From positions 4,712,001 through 4,776,000 of the forward strand of contig QCXZ01000053.1 of the NCBI GenBank assembly GCA_025024175.1: a DNA stretch of 64,000 nt, in the 5' to 3' direction. The notes under the pieces are model-generated. The model saw only the letters and a list, made by a program, of their open reading frames with translations. It searched no databases and had not been told where the DNA came from. The translations under genes and the position numbers were made by a program. Positions 41,901-52,834 of the stretch are shown here, one piece after another (the stretch's first letter is position 1; every line of letters starts with the position of its first letter). The DNA is from Rhyzopertha dominica. Its lineage: Eukaryota > Arthropoda > Insecta > Coleoptera > Bostrichidae.

Positions 41901-44747
41901 TGTCGACGGGTTGGAACACTTTGGAACGGGAAGAAGCAAGAATATCGCGAAGGCGGCCGCAGCCGAGGCCGCCCTGAAATATTTGGTCGTCAAGAAGCTC
42001 AAAACCACTGGGCAGACCACCGAGAACGTCGTGCAGAAAGTTGACAATGGCGAGGACATCAAAATGGACGAGGAAGATACCACTCTGTTGCCGTGGCAGC
42101 ATGTCGCTTCGTTTGCTCTGCATAAGCTGTTTTCTAACTGGGATGACAGCGGTGCAATAACAGAGAGGGTAAGTTTAGAAATTTTGTATTGTAACGATTT
42201 GCATTCGAGAAAAATAATTTCATCACTTTCGATTTGAAGTTTTTAAAGTTTCTGTTTTATGGATCTCCAAACCGCTTAGAGGTTTGAACAAGTGTTTAGC
42301 AATTTTTGTACTATTACTTTTACATCATAAAGACACAATTGCTTTGAAATGGCACATCTAAGATTTTGTCAGTCTACATGATAAACTTTTGTGAATTACA
42401 AGTCATCAGTTTTACAGATTTCTTGTGAATGATTTATATGCTTTAGACTTTTTTTAGCAATATACTTTTTTGTTTCAAATAAAACACTATGGTTTCATGG
42501 CTTAAAATGGTGAATAAAATTATTATATTTTTACCAAACACACTTGACATACTCTAAACTCTTTTGACAATACTTTTATTAATTGGTGACTAGTCAGGAT
42601 AGTATCTTTCTTATGAACTGCAAAAAATGTATGTCGTTTTTGAAAATGAGTATTGGCCTTGACCGAGATTTCAACTCTAGACTTTTTGATTACCAGTCAA
42701 ACTCTCTACCACTGAGCTAAAAAAATATCAGATTCCTGAAGTCCCTTGAATTTTGTGACAAAAAGAAATCTTGGTTTTGTTTTCAGAATGATTTTTTTTG
42801 TTTTCAGCTCATTCAGGGTCACAGCACTGTGGATGGTGGTGTTGCGGTGCCATACGAGAAAAAGCCTGCAAAGAAACTTCCTGAGAATCCAGAGAAAATG
42901 AACCCGGTGATGCTTTTAAATCAGATGGCACCGCACGCCAAGTATGAAGAGATAAAACGAGATGGCATGCCCCCACATGTAACTTTCACTTATACTTGCG
43001 CTATCAACGGGGAGATCTTCTATGGCAGTGGTGAGTAGCTGTAAATAATAGAAAAAGTTGCTCATTTGTCTTGAATCATTTTTTTTTCATTTAATTTTGG
43101 ATTATTTTTTATATTTTGATACCATCAACTAAAAACTAATAATAAAACAAGCTTTTAATCGTACTTCCAAATTTATTTTTGGCAAGGCCAAATGTACCAA
43201 ATTTTGTATAAATATGGGCATTTTGACCTTAATACCAACATTATAGTGTTGAAAAAAGAGTTGTTTGGGCATGGTTACAGATGATCATAAGCTATCATCT
43301 AACAAAAACCCGAAGTCAGTCCAACATTTAGTAGCCGAGATCTTACTATCCATGGACAGATCTTATTCTTGACGTAACAAGCAGAACACTTTAAATATTA
43401 TAAATTTGCTCACCTTAGTGTGTTTACATATATTTTCATTGATCTTCTTATCGATTTCATTGAGTGAAGATGTATTAAATCTTGTTCCACTCATTTTTAG
43501 TAAAGTTTGATGACAGACGTTAAGGCAACAATTTTTGTTGCCATGCAAAACCTACCTTAAATTATTCCAACGAGAATTTGCTCTTGTGTGTTTTGATTCG
43601 TTCAAAAAATTGTCAATGTAAAAATGACATAATTATTGTGTTTAGTGTTGTTTGTGTGTATATAGGCGTTAATTTTGTAGCCTGTTCCGATGATGAGGAA
43701 ACATAGAACCTCGAAACTAGTAACTAGTAAAAGAATTTCAGTTATTGTAATTTTCATATTATTTAGTTTATATTTGTTCCAAATCTCGCCTCTGATTCGT
43801 ATGGCTCAGTCATTTTCTTGACATTCTTGATGACCCCGACCTTCTTGAAAAGCATCTGAACTAATGTTTCTTCTACTAGTATGCTACATTCATTTAGTTT
43901 TAATCCTTTAAGCTGTCTTATTTTAGTCAGAAGTTTGTTTTTTATTTTTATACTTTTTAATTTTAATAGTATTGGTGCATTTTATTTGTTATTTAATCTG
44001 TAAATATCCTGCACTTCGCCCTCATTGACAGGCAATTTCAGTACTTTAAAGATCTTTGTGGTTTCACTAATTTCTCTTTTCCTGCTTCGGTTCTCTTAGA
44101 TATCAGTTGGTTCTTTTATTTTTTTCTCTGCTCAATTATATTTAATCTCCTTCATGTTCTGTACCTTGTCTATTACTTCCTTATTATCTTCTTTAACATC
44201 CGCAAGTCCATCAAGTGCACCTTGGATCTCTTTGCCTGATTATCAAAGCTATTTGACAAGAATTGCATGGAGCTTTTGATTCTTCCATGTCCTTTTCTAT
44301 AACTTTTTTAAATGGTACCAGGTGTTGGGCAAACGTCTTTTCTAGCAGTTTCTTCATCATCTACTTCAATTTTTTCATCAGCAACTCCTGGTTGAATTCC
44401 ACAACTAGGATGGTAGCTGGTCTCACAAATCTCACAATCCAATGCTTGCACTCGTTTTTGTTACAAAATGTGCAATATTTTGGAAAACTTTTAAAATCAG
44501 TTGTTTCCTGTTACAACATACATAAATGAATATTAAATTGGCCATATAAACTTTCAGCAGGTAGTGTTTAAAATAGATTATAATCTTTGTAATATAATAA
44601 TTAATTATGTCGTTTACAGGTCCGAATAAGAAAACAGCAAAGAAGATATGTGCATTTGAAGCATGCCGAAAACTATTCAATATAAATTACCCTCCAGAGC
44701 TGTACGTCCCCAATGCGCCCCAGCCGCAACCCATGCAGGTTGGCTAA
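35912..44747 (+). CDS. Glutamine-rich protein with two dsRNA-binding domains (ADAR/Staufen-type dsRBDs, no deaminase)
   Basis: Seven exons: 35912-35957, 36016-36092, 38256-38369, 39996-40155, 41720-42168, 42808-43030 and 44620-44747, total 398 codons with consistent phases. The N-terminus MYNTRRGGGPQNAQ is Gly/Arg/Gln-rich. Residues about 42-130 are a prion-like Q-rich segment (YNQQQAQQNYAQQQQQQRQQ). A basic KKERLRRRNKRLGR patch precedes dsRBD1 (about 154-226: PKNAVMVLNEM ... GTGRSKNIAKAAAAEAALKYL). dsRBD2 is about 309-382 (MNPVMLLNQM ... FYGSGPNKKTAKKICAFEACRKLF). Domain sequences resemble ADAR2-type and DIP1-like dsRBDs, and no catalytic deaminase motif (HAE, PCG..C) occurs. It probably binds structured RNA in the nucleus. 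A possible alternative terminal exon is at 36176-36214. Introns carry a retroelement and a tRNA-like relic. Exact orthology (DIP1-like versus ILF3-like) is not settled. Confidence 0.9.
36176..36214 (+). CDS. Possible alternative stop-containing exon of the dsRNA-binding gene
   Basis: Directly after a usable acceptor (GTTTTTTTGGGACTAG) a 39-base frame, in phase with exon 2, reads MGFEGANYAGPA and stops. Joined to exons 1-2 it would give a 53-residue protein, or a poison exon if spliced onward (a GTACTC donor follows the stop). An AATAAA lies at 36480-36485. The Gly/aromatic composition continues that of exon 2, which favours a real exon, but there is no transcript evidence here. Confidence 0.35.
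   Translation: MGFEGANYAGPA
39198..39260. mobile_element. Left terminus of a TACAGGGTG-type element
   Basis: TATACAGGGTGATTCATAATG matches the start of the element at 17341 over the first 15 bases. The right end was not located, so this is only a terminus-level call. Confidence 0.35.
40483..40497 (+). repeat. Interstitial telomere-type tract (TCAGG)3
   Basis: Three perfect TCAGG units in an intron of the dsRNA-binding gene. Flanks show no duplication that I can recognise. Confidence 0.7.
40955..41702 (+). mobile_element. Non-LTR reverse-transcriptase fragment next to a splice acceptor
   Basis: The + strand reads VFADDMKIY (the polymerase catalytic block), DTTLLQKDLFHLHQWC, MTLNIDKCQAINF and GLGIFSDCKLNF. 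After a deletion it continues with RFFKKIKW, DLPSLEKRQTFLAMCFVYKLIN and FHVPCYPTR, the usual order of the RT C-terminus. The 3' end has AATAAA (41685-41690) and a TTATTATTATT tail ending near 41702. This is 17 bases before the exon that starts at 41720. Confidence 0.82.
42655..42727 (-). tRNA. tRNA-derived relic (pseudo-tRNA or SINE head)
   Basis: On the - strand TAGCTCAGTGGTAGAG matches a D-arm/A-box, followed by a five-pair anticodon stem TTTGA/TCAAA around CTGGTAA (anticodon GGT, threonine-like) and GAGTTGAAATCTC as a T-arm/B-box. The 3' acceptor side CAAGGCC has no partner: the 5' side is a T-run. It therefore cannot fold as a functional tRNA. It lies antisense in an intron of the dsRNA-binding gene. 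Confidence 0.6.
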
Positions 44748-45038
44748 ATTACGACGTAAAGTGATCATGTAGCCAGTTGAGGGGGCTTTAGAGAAGGAAA
44801 AATCATTTTAATCTTTGGGACGTAATTTTTGTGAAAACTAGCATGGTATGAAAGGTATAATGTTTGAGTTGTTTGCTTGTTCTCTGATCACATATTTATT
44901 TGTGGAGTTAGCCGCCAGCAGTATATACATTCTAGAATAATGTAATTGAGTCTGTGAGGTAACAATATTTAAGTTTTCGTTTGATATTTTTTTTTGTATT
45001 CAGTGAAAGTGTAATGTATTTGTTGATAAACATCAAGT

Positions 45039-45044
45039 AATAAA
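45039..45044 (+). terminator. Poly(A) signal of the dsRNA-binding gene
   Basis: AATAAA 291 bases after the stop at 44747, the first canonical hexamer noted in this 3' region. Confidence 0.55.
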
Positions 45045-45469
45045 CTTATTACTATCTTATCAGGGGTACTTTCATTTATTTGCAAGTTGGAGATGTAATC
45101 GTTGCATTCACACCAGTCAAGAAAAAAATAAAAATTTCTGGTGCATGGGATTTGCTTAACATATTCGGATTGTATAAACAAGGATATTTATAAAAAGTGC
45201 GGTTGGACATCGAAACATATTTGCTTTTAAAAACATTATAGCAATTTGACCATTTTTGATTTTCGCGCCCAACTAATGATGGTCATTTCATACTGGAGCT
45301 GTCGAAAGATATATATAAGAGAGTGGGGGTAGTGTTTCTTGTGTCGCTAAATATGTGTACTCAACGGTCAGTGTTACGGTTGGTACCACCTATGAAGCAA
45401 CGTTTTTTTTTCAGAATATACGGATTTTTCGACAAAACTAATTTTGAACTAAAAATGATATATTATTTA

Positions 45470-45960
45470 CTGTAGTGACATCGCTTTTTACTTCCACGTC
45501 CAACGGGTGGGAAATAATCGCGGAATATATTTTCAATCCCTTTAAAATGGTCGAAAATGTAAAAAAACTAAATTTGAGCAAAAAATTTCTTTTGTCTTTC
45601 GAAAGACAACATATGAACTTGAAATTTGGCATACATATAAATCTCAACTACTCCAACCGACCTATTGTTTTTGGGGTAAGAAGGGTGTAGGGCGAAATTG
45701 GGAGGGTAACTACCCTTTGCAAATTTTTATTTTATTTTTTCCTTTTAGTATGAGGTAAGTAGTAAAATTACAAGTATTCGTCTCTATAAATTTTCGGTGC
45801 AGCAAACGGTTTAGAAGATATTAGCAAAAAACCGTCACTTGAAAAACTGGTTTTTCCTTCTCAGAAAATACTTAATATATTTAAGAAGGAAAAAGAAAAG
45901 ATAGAAAATAAAATTCCCAAAAACGCATGGTTTTTTATATGTGGGGTGTTGAAAAAATTA
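45470..45960 (+). repeat. Dispersed repeat family E, + oriented copy
   Basis: The reverse complement of 55020-55625 matches this stretch in order: TCCAACGGGTGGGAA, TTTAAAATGGTCGAAA, AACTTGAAATTTGGCA, TAAATCTCAACTAC, GACCTATTGTTT, and GGGCGAAATTGGGAGGGTAACTACCC. Substitutions are frequent. Probably an old non-coding portion of a transposon. Confidence 0.78.
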
Positions 45961-46134
45961 ATTAAAAAAATGATTTTTTAAGACTATTCCTGAACTATAA
46001 AAGATATCAATTTCAAATTTGAAAAAAGTAATCGGGAAATTTCAAAAGCACCAATGGCGTGCGTTGGGAAATTCTACCCCCCCCTTTTTAATACAACTAG
46101 GTCTGTGGATGTGTCTATGATGTGCTGTCTGCAC

Positions 46135-46237
46135 CGCAACTAACTGCAGATAGATCTATTTTGCTATCATTATAGCTCATCAGTGCAATTTAGCTCTAGT
46201 GCAGACAGCAAGGCATAGAACTGGTTTTGCCTATATA
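46135..46237 (+). repeat. Second copy of the repeat in Slc25a38 intron 3
   Basis: Matches 7557-7655: CTGCAGATAGATCTATTT, CATTATAGCTCATCAGT, TCTAGTGCAGACAGCA and GGCATAGAACTGGTTTTGCC. Same orientation, few differences. Confidence 0.8.
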
Positions 46238-47002
46238 TCAAAATGTCATGTTAAACTGGCACGAACAAATTTCACTGCCTACAAAGATTTTTCGTGGATA
46301 GGAGGCTTCAAAATGTCTAAAGTTGAAAGTAAACTTTCAAACGAGCCATCGCTTATAGTCCAAAGTGTAGGAATTCACGAGAAAATTCCTACTGTCCCAA
46401 ACTTGCACACTCAATTAACGAATTGTTTTCGAAAAAATAAGCATTTAGAGTTTTTGTTAGTTAAAACATGATTCATAAGCCACCAGAGGACTATGTTTTA
46501 GGAAAGCTAACATACCAGGATAAGAAAAATACCCATCATTACGATATTTTTAATATACAAAGATATCCCTTATTACAGTACAGTTCTGCTGTTATCACAG
46601 TGTCTTTTCAGTGGAATTCTGACTCGTATAGCTTTTCCAGTATATCATTCAGTTCTATCTCTCTCGCAACTGATAACAGCAAGTCGTCCAATATCTTATC
46701 TGAGATTCTGGAAGGGAAAACATCATATGTTAAAGTGGGCGATGACATCAGGCTTTTATGTAACGGTAATAATCTCCAAAATCAATGATAACAGATATAC
46801 GCAACTATTTGTAACCGCAAATATGTGCTGATGTAATATTTTGATGGAGAAACATACCTAATGATAACAGATGATCGATAAAATATTGTTTCCGAAGAAA
46901 CTATATAGAGAAAAAAATTGTTGGTATTATTTTGTATCAAATATATTTTCTTTAACAAAAAATCAATAGCGAAGTATACTGGTAGATAAATTTAGTTGAA
47001 GA

Positions 47003-47392
47003 TTTAGAAAAAAAAGGTTTAAAATAAAAGTTGTAGCAGCCAAGGAGTACTTGATAACGCAATATAGCACATTTACATATCATTGCCAGATTTCGAGTAC
47101 TGAACAAAACGCATTTTTTTTAACTAGAACCACTGATTTAATGTTAAATTATGATTTTAATCTTAATGGGTGCGTATCTCCGAAACCGTTAATTTTAAGG
47201 CACATATATCTTAATAATTTTTTGTTTATAATTTGATATATAATAAGAATCCAGCATAAAAAGTAGGAGGTTCTATTTAGAAAAATGCAAGTTTGGTTCA
47301 GTAATGGAAATCTGGCAAAGCTGTGTAAATCTGCTATATTGCATTATCGAGTACTCCTTGGCTGCTACCACTTTTATTTGAAACATTTTTCT
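47003..47392. mobile_element. MITE with about 65-base inverted termini
   Basis: The left arm (GTAGCAGCCAAGGAGTACTTGATAACGCAATATAGCA, about 47005-47073) is mirrored by the right arm (TGCTATATTGCATTATCGAGTACTCCTTGGCTGCTAC, about 47320-47390). About 245 bases of unrelated AT-rich sequence separate them. No transposase. Confidence 0.82.
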
Positions 47393-47799
47393 CTAAGGTT
47401 TCAAATAAAGTCGTCAATTGGGTGAGCACGATAACTGGACTATCCTGTACTTATTATATGATAGGTGCTTTGAAAAAAAAATGTGTAGGTATATTATTAT
47501 GGTATTTTAGAAATTTTTATACATTCTCGTTTAGGTGTTATAATATAGGAGTAAAAGGTTGCAGTTCTCTGCAAAAAAAATCTATTTTCTTTTTTAGTTT
47601 CAATCAACCGTTCTTATGATATAGCGTGGCTCTGCATCCCAACTAAAATTTGTACCTCCTAAGATGTCAGATTTTGTCCAAGAGACCAGAGCCACCCCTT
47701 CAAAAATTTAAATAGCAACCATGTTTTTTTCCAAATCTGAACGATCCTTTTTTGAGAATACCGTCTAGATTATTGGGAGAAGAAACAAAAGTGATTATG

Positions 47800-47965
47800 A
47801 AAACACAATTTAATTTAACGAATGTACTGCTGAAAATGTCCGTCTGTAATGTGATGATTCTTTCTCAAATCACTTGAAGAGGTCCAAGTGGTGTAGTATA
47901 AATTTTGGATTGGAAGTGGCCCCACAAAAAAAATCCAATGCGGTTCAATCGGGAGATTTAGCTGG
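47800..47965 (-). mobile_element. Transposase C-terminal fragment (Tc1/mariner)
   Basis: The - strand reads ISRLNRIGFFLWGHFQSKIY followed by a decayed tail. FFLWGH..SK.Y is the block after the third catalytic aspartate in the same transposase group as 1197-2637. Confidence 0.5.
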
Positions 47966-48132
47966 ACATTTAAATTTAATTTAAAGCAAATCACTCAATG
48001 CCAAAGGGCTCAAACTATTTATTTGTAATTCTTTATAAGTTTTAATATCACAGTAATTAATATCGTTAAAAAAATAAATAAAGTAAAAATTAGGGAAAGT
48101 TAAACAGATGTTGGGGTTCCAACAATACATAC

Positions 48133-48554
48133 CTTGCCAGCAACTGCCAAGGCTTCACGCTGGCCGACTTTCTGTACATCGCATTTCCCTTCGAATACTT
48201 GCTCAAATCGAGCTTATAACGAATGATCTCGATCATGAAATCCTTAGGTGGCAACTGAAGTTCTCTCTTAGGCAATCTGCTTATCTTTATGCTCATCTGC
48301 TGCTTCCTCTTCTCAATCTCTTCCGGACTTACCGAAACGTCCGTCNGCGTCTCGGAACTTACCCCGATCACCTTTACTTCGGGTTTCAGTTTTTGGCAGG
48401 ATTCTTCTTCGTCCTTTGGTACTGGCGATTCGGTGATGGAACGGTCGTCCTTTATGCATATCAGCCTGGCGTTCTTAGGGCCAAATTCCGAAACGCTTAT
48501 CCTAAAACAAAAATCCGTTGAAAAGGTACCGTTCGCGTCGTCGTTCGCACTAAA
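48133..48554 (-). CDS. Internal exon of an unrecognised host gene
   Basis: One frame is open from 48554 to the donor GTATGT after 48133 (about 140 codons), entered by a good acceptor (CTGCCCGCTGTCAG). A second acceptor (TTTTGTTTTAG) at 48501 would give a shorter exon in the same frame. It encodes a charged, lysine/glutamate-rich segment: ISVSEFGPKNARLICIKDD, SPEEIEKRKQQMSIKISRL, KDFMIEIIRYKLDLSKYSKG and SVKPWQLLA. Codon use and GC content are host-like and unlike the transposon debris around it. I do not recognise the family and found no flanking exons, so the gene must have long introns or run beyond the window. One N lies inside the frame. Confidence 0.6.
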
Positions 48555-49734
48555 CTGACAGCGGGCAGTGCCGTTTCGATGTCGTTACACCCCGTCAGAG
48601 TGGTTTAGACGGAGCTATGCGGGTACTAAAAATAATACGTGGAAATGGCTTTATAATCTCCTGGCATAATGTAGTCTGCCAGAAAATAGGGTCGTCCCGC
48701 ACATTAAAATTTGATAGTTTTAACATATGCCTTTTATTGCTTACATCATGAATACTAGTGCCACGCATCTATTTTGGTTTCAGATTAATTCAACTCGTAA
48801 CAAACGGCGGTAGAAAAATTACCCTGTTTCAAACATTTTCTTAAATCCGCCAACAACTACGCAAAAGGTTCCTAATTTCCGTCATGCGCACTGTTACTGC
48901 TCCGTAGGTAACTAGGTGCTCACTGTTGTCAGTTTTATAAATAGCCAGAGAAATACAAATAATGCAATGGAAGTGAGAGAGAGAGGGGCGAAGGTATAAG
49001 TATAACCATCAACGTCAATATTGTAATGTAAACATAGGAACACTGTTCATCAGCAGTAGTATTCTTACAACACGGAACAAGACACTTCTTAATGTAAGCC
49101 ATTCAGACATTAAAAAAACAACAGATTACCCAAATACTTCGAAACATACGAAAGTATACAAACTAAAGATTATCAAGCTTTTTGTTTAATTGTTGTTTAA
49201 TTCCTCATAATAAAAACAGTAGTTCTAAAGCAGGTTCGATGGTTAAAGTGCTTTCGTATTTCAGCAAAAGGCCAGTGAATGCGCTTATTATATTGAACTG
49301 TTCATTATAGAATAAACTGACTGAAGGATGATTTAAGTTATTTTCACAAATACGCCTCAAGTTGACCTAGGTATCAATGTNACAATGCCAGTTTACGAGT
49401 ACATTCCTCAAGGNATCGCGAAAATTTGCCCACATCGGCAACGCGACGCAGTTAAAAAAAATGTAAACAAATATTACTTGCAATGCCGCTAGAGCACTGG
49501 ATATTATTGGTGTTTCTCGCTTTCGTCAGCATGCGAACCTTTTACGTCATCTCCGTGGCGGAATATCGAGGCATTTGAAACGGATATTAAAAAATCCATA
49601 CTTTCACATTTTTTTCTCGGCAAAGAAGAACCGGAAAAAATCGCAAAAAATGTCTTTGTGCTTCAATTTTTATGTAAATTTTAAATGTAAAATAAAAAAA
49701 TTGTGGGACAACCCCATTTGGGTGTTTCTTCTAT

Positions 49735-50020
49735 CGCTAAGCACTTAAAAAAATGATTGCATGTTTCGTAGCTAAATTGGTTCTTTTTGTCACAATTCCT
49801 TTAGAGATTCGTGGTGAGTAAAATACGGAATGGTGACCAGAAGTGGCGAAAAACAATCCTAAACATGAAATCATTCTTCTTCGCGATAATGCTAAATTCC
49901 ATATCGCTCGCACTAAAATAGACTTTTTGCCAAGTAGTGGTATTAAATTAATAATTTCCCACCACATAGTCCCGACTTGGCTCCTAATTATTTTTTCCTA
50001 TAATCAAAAATAAACTGCGT
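49735..50020 (+). mobile_element. Mariner-like transposase fragment
   Basis: The + strand carries HEIILLRDNAKFHIARTKIDF (second catalytic aspartate in the RDNA..H block) and then a decayed HHIVPTWLLIIFS block in the place of SPDLAPSDYHLF. Stops and substitutions show it is dead. Confidence 0.65.
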
Positions 50021-50059
50021 TACTGCTATTTCAGTCGTGAAGAAGCAGTTAAGGCATTC

Positions 50060-52180
50060 AAATATCAAATTTATTTTATTTTGCAGAATGAATGACTATT
50101 CAGAATGAAATAATTAGTTTCCACGTATGAGAAAATGTATAGAATATAAAGGAGAGCATTTTAAAACACAATAAAGCCATTTATTTCCGTAAAAAAATTG
50201 TTCTACATTGCTCTTCCTAAAATTTTTCGACAGCCCCATATATTCTATACGTATTTAGTTTTGTTTGAATCATTAACGGACAGGAACATCACTAAGATTG
50301 TTTTGCATTTCTTAAAAGAAGATAAAAACATTATTCTCATTGATATTTAAAGAGTTTAGTCGCGTTCAACAATGAAACAAAACATGGAATAAAACAGGTT
50401 GCTTGAAAACAAAAGCGATCTATACGTTTCCACTATAAATCCCAAATTTTATGTGACAGACGACACGTAAGCCATGAGTTCAGACACAAAAGTAGTTAGG
50501 ATTGAGAAAATTTCGCATCATATCTTTAAATACCTAAATTCTGTAACAATATTCTACGATAAAACGCGAAAAAAATTATCAAGGGCATTTGCACAAAATT
50601 TTAGTTTACAGTGGATTTGCGTTTGTCAACAAAATTAAGTCTAAAGCATGACAACATTTATTATAAAATATGTTTATTTAAAAAAAGTAATCAAGTCCCT
50701 CATGCATAATATTGGTACACGCAAGCGCCTTTTAAAAATGCTGTTGTTTTCGGATATACCTTTTATATAGTCGAAACCAATCAATATCGCTATATATGAA
50801 CAAAATGAGTGAATTTATTTCCCGTATAAACATAAAAACATCGAACGTTGGATGGGATTCTTTTCGTGTGGTTTGTTTGGAAATTTACGTTCAATAGTAC
50901 ATTTCGAAGCCCTTTCTTCAGAGATAAGGAATTTGTCTTCGATCGTTTAACGTGTAAAAGCTTATCAAACTGTCAAATGGAGTTTCCATAAATGACAGAT
51001 TATGGTAGTACAATTAGCAATAAAAGTAATCCCTTTTCTGCGCCGCCCCTGTCTGTCAAACAAAAAAATCGTAAGCGATTTAATGACTTTTTTAATTGAA
51101 CACCTGCTGTTACTTTGTGTGTGTTTTTTAAAGACCAGGTCAGGGAGAGGTAAACCAAAACCACTATAGGAGGTCTATCACTCTTCTTCATTGAGTAATC
51201 GACACCATAAGTTAGAAAATCGCATCAAGTTTTTAATTTTGTACCATACTCCAACCAGTTTAAGAATTGTATCAACATTTTTTTTGAAAATCGAATACGT
51301 CGATAAAAGTATGACAACGCGATTGTGTAAATACCTTATCTCCGATAAATTTAGTATGAACTTGAATTATGGAATCCATTTTTATATATAACGCGATTCT
51401 TATCTCTGATAGTATTATTGAACCATATGACATCATTTTTGTTTATTCCCAAATGATTCTCGAAATACAAGCAAAAATTCAAAATTTATGGATTTAAATT
51501 TGTAATCCTAAAATCACGGGATTTAGTTCCGTTTTTTTTATCTGAATGCCTCTTTTTTATAATACGCAAAAGATTAAGATTCCAAAAAAATATAATACCG
51601 TATTAGTCTCAGGATATTTTAAATAAATTTTCGAATTAAATCTAAAAAGTAAAAAAAGAGTATCATAAAAAATAGATAGAATCTCAATAACTGGAACATA
51701 TTTATTATTACACAAATTACTATGTCTACATAAAACTATACCTACATAAAAATCACTCTTATACTGCACTTGAACTGCACTAAACACTTAACTGTTGCGT
51801 TTATCACGTCTTTTTTCACTGATAAAGTAAAAGCCCTGATGTTTTTCATTATTCTTGTTTTTCCACTTATTGAATTGTAATATTTTGCTCCCTTAGAAGT
51901 TATAACCTTTCGAGATCTTTTCGTAAGACATTTGTGGTATTATGGTTATGAACATCTCTGTTAATTTCATGGGCGTCCGTAACTTTGTAGAATTGTATAC
52001 ATCATTTGTTGTCGCCAGTTTTTTTTTAATTTTATAAATCACTTTGATTGCCGTATNATGTATCCTTTGTAGCTTCTAAAATGCGGTTCTGCTTTCCTTA
52101 TTGGTACCAAATAATTCAGATGTGAAAGTAAGTATGAACAGAAATTAGTGATGGTGTTGAATTATACCACTTGACTATCA
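50060..52180. other. AT-rich intergenic stretch, nothing recognised
   Basis: No exon with splice signals and no transposon protein motif was recognised. Short frames here lack any conserved pattern. Confidence 0.35.
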
Positions 52181-52187
52181 AATNAGA

Positions 52188-52207
52188 CCTGACCTAACCT
52201 GACCTGA
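52188..52207 (-). repeat. Interstitial telomere-type tract, TCAGG with one TTAGG unit
   Basis: The + strand is CCTGA CCTAA CCTGA CCTGA; the other strand reads (TCAGG)2 TTAGG TCAGG. It abuts the point where the retroelement coding frame on the - strand breaks off. Confidence 0.8.
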
Positions 52208-52830
52208 CATTAATATTGTGATCATCTGTTCTAAATCTGATTTCATTATACAAATAAACAGGTAAAGTTTGCAACATTATTTTATGAAATAGGAGCATAA
52301 GATAAAATTTACGACGATTATCCATGTTTAACCATTTGGCATAAAACAACCTGTGGGACAACCCCTGCGGCAACGAACACCATATATAAGTCGTAGGCAA
52401 GAATTTTGAATTCTATATATTTTACGTTTATATTCAGAAGTTAGAAAGGGTCCATAAACAACATCGCAATAGTTAAATTTTGACGCAACTAAACTCTCAC
52501 AAAGAATTTTCCTTAATTTAGTATTTAAGCAATTTCTATTAGAATAAATAATTTTAAGACATCCAAACGCATTTTTTAATAAATTATTTAGGTGCTCACG
52601 AAAAGTTAACCCTGTATGAATTAACACACCTAAATTTTTTGCACATTTGCCCGTAAGTAAAACCTCTCCATCAAGCATAATTCTGAGTTGCTGTTCCGCC
52701 AGTTCGCGCAATTTAAATCTGCCAAAAAGCAAAACTGAAGACTTGGTAGCAATAAGCTTAAGACAGTGATTTTTTTAAACTGCACAAGACTTTTCAGATC
52801 ATTATTCAAGGCATCGTTCGCGTTATTAAT
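52208..52830 (-). mobile_element. Jockey-like non-LTR fragment, split and truncated
   Basis: The - strand encodes VLLTGKCAKNLGVLIHTGLTF, YCDVVYGPFLTSEYKRKIY and RIQNSCLRLIYG, then KWLNMDNRRKFYLMLLFHK and EIRFRTDDHN. These are the same blocks in the same order as in the element at 20041-21235. Coding similarity ends abruptly at the TCAGG tract. Upstream it is cut by the second retroelement whose tail begins near 52835. Confidence 0.8.
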
Positions 52831-52834
52831 ATAT

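Noticed and set aside
41698..42123. - strand frame of 141 codons
   Set aside because: Antisense shadow of the dsRBD1 exon (41720-42168).
46199..46788. Two adjoining + strand frames of 90 and 106 codons
   Set aside because: The first begins inside a dispersed repeat shared with 7557-7655; neither has a domain, splice signals or host-like codon use.
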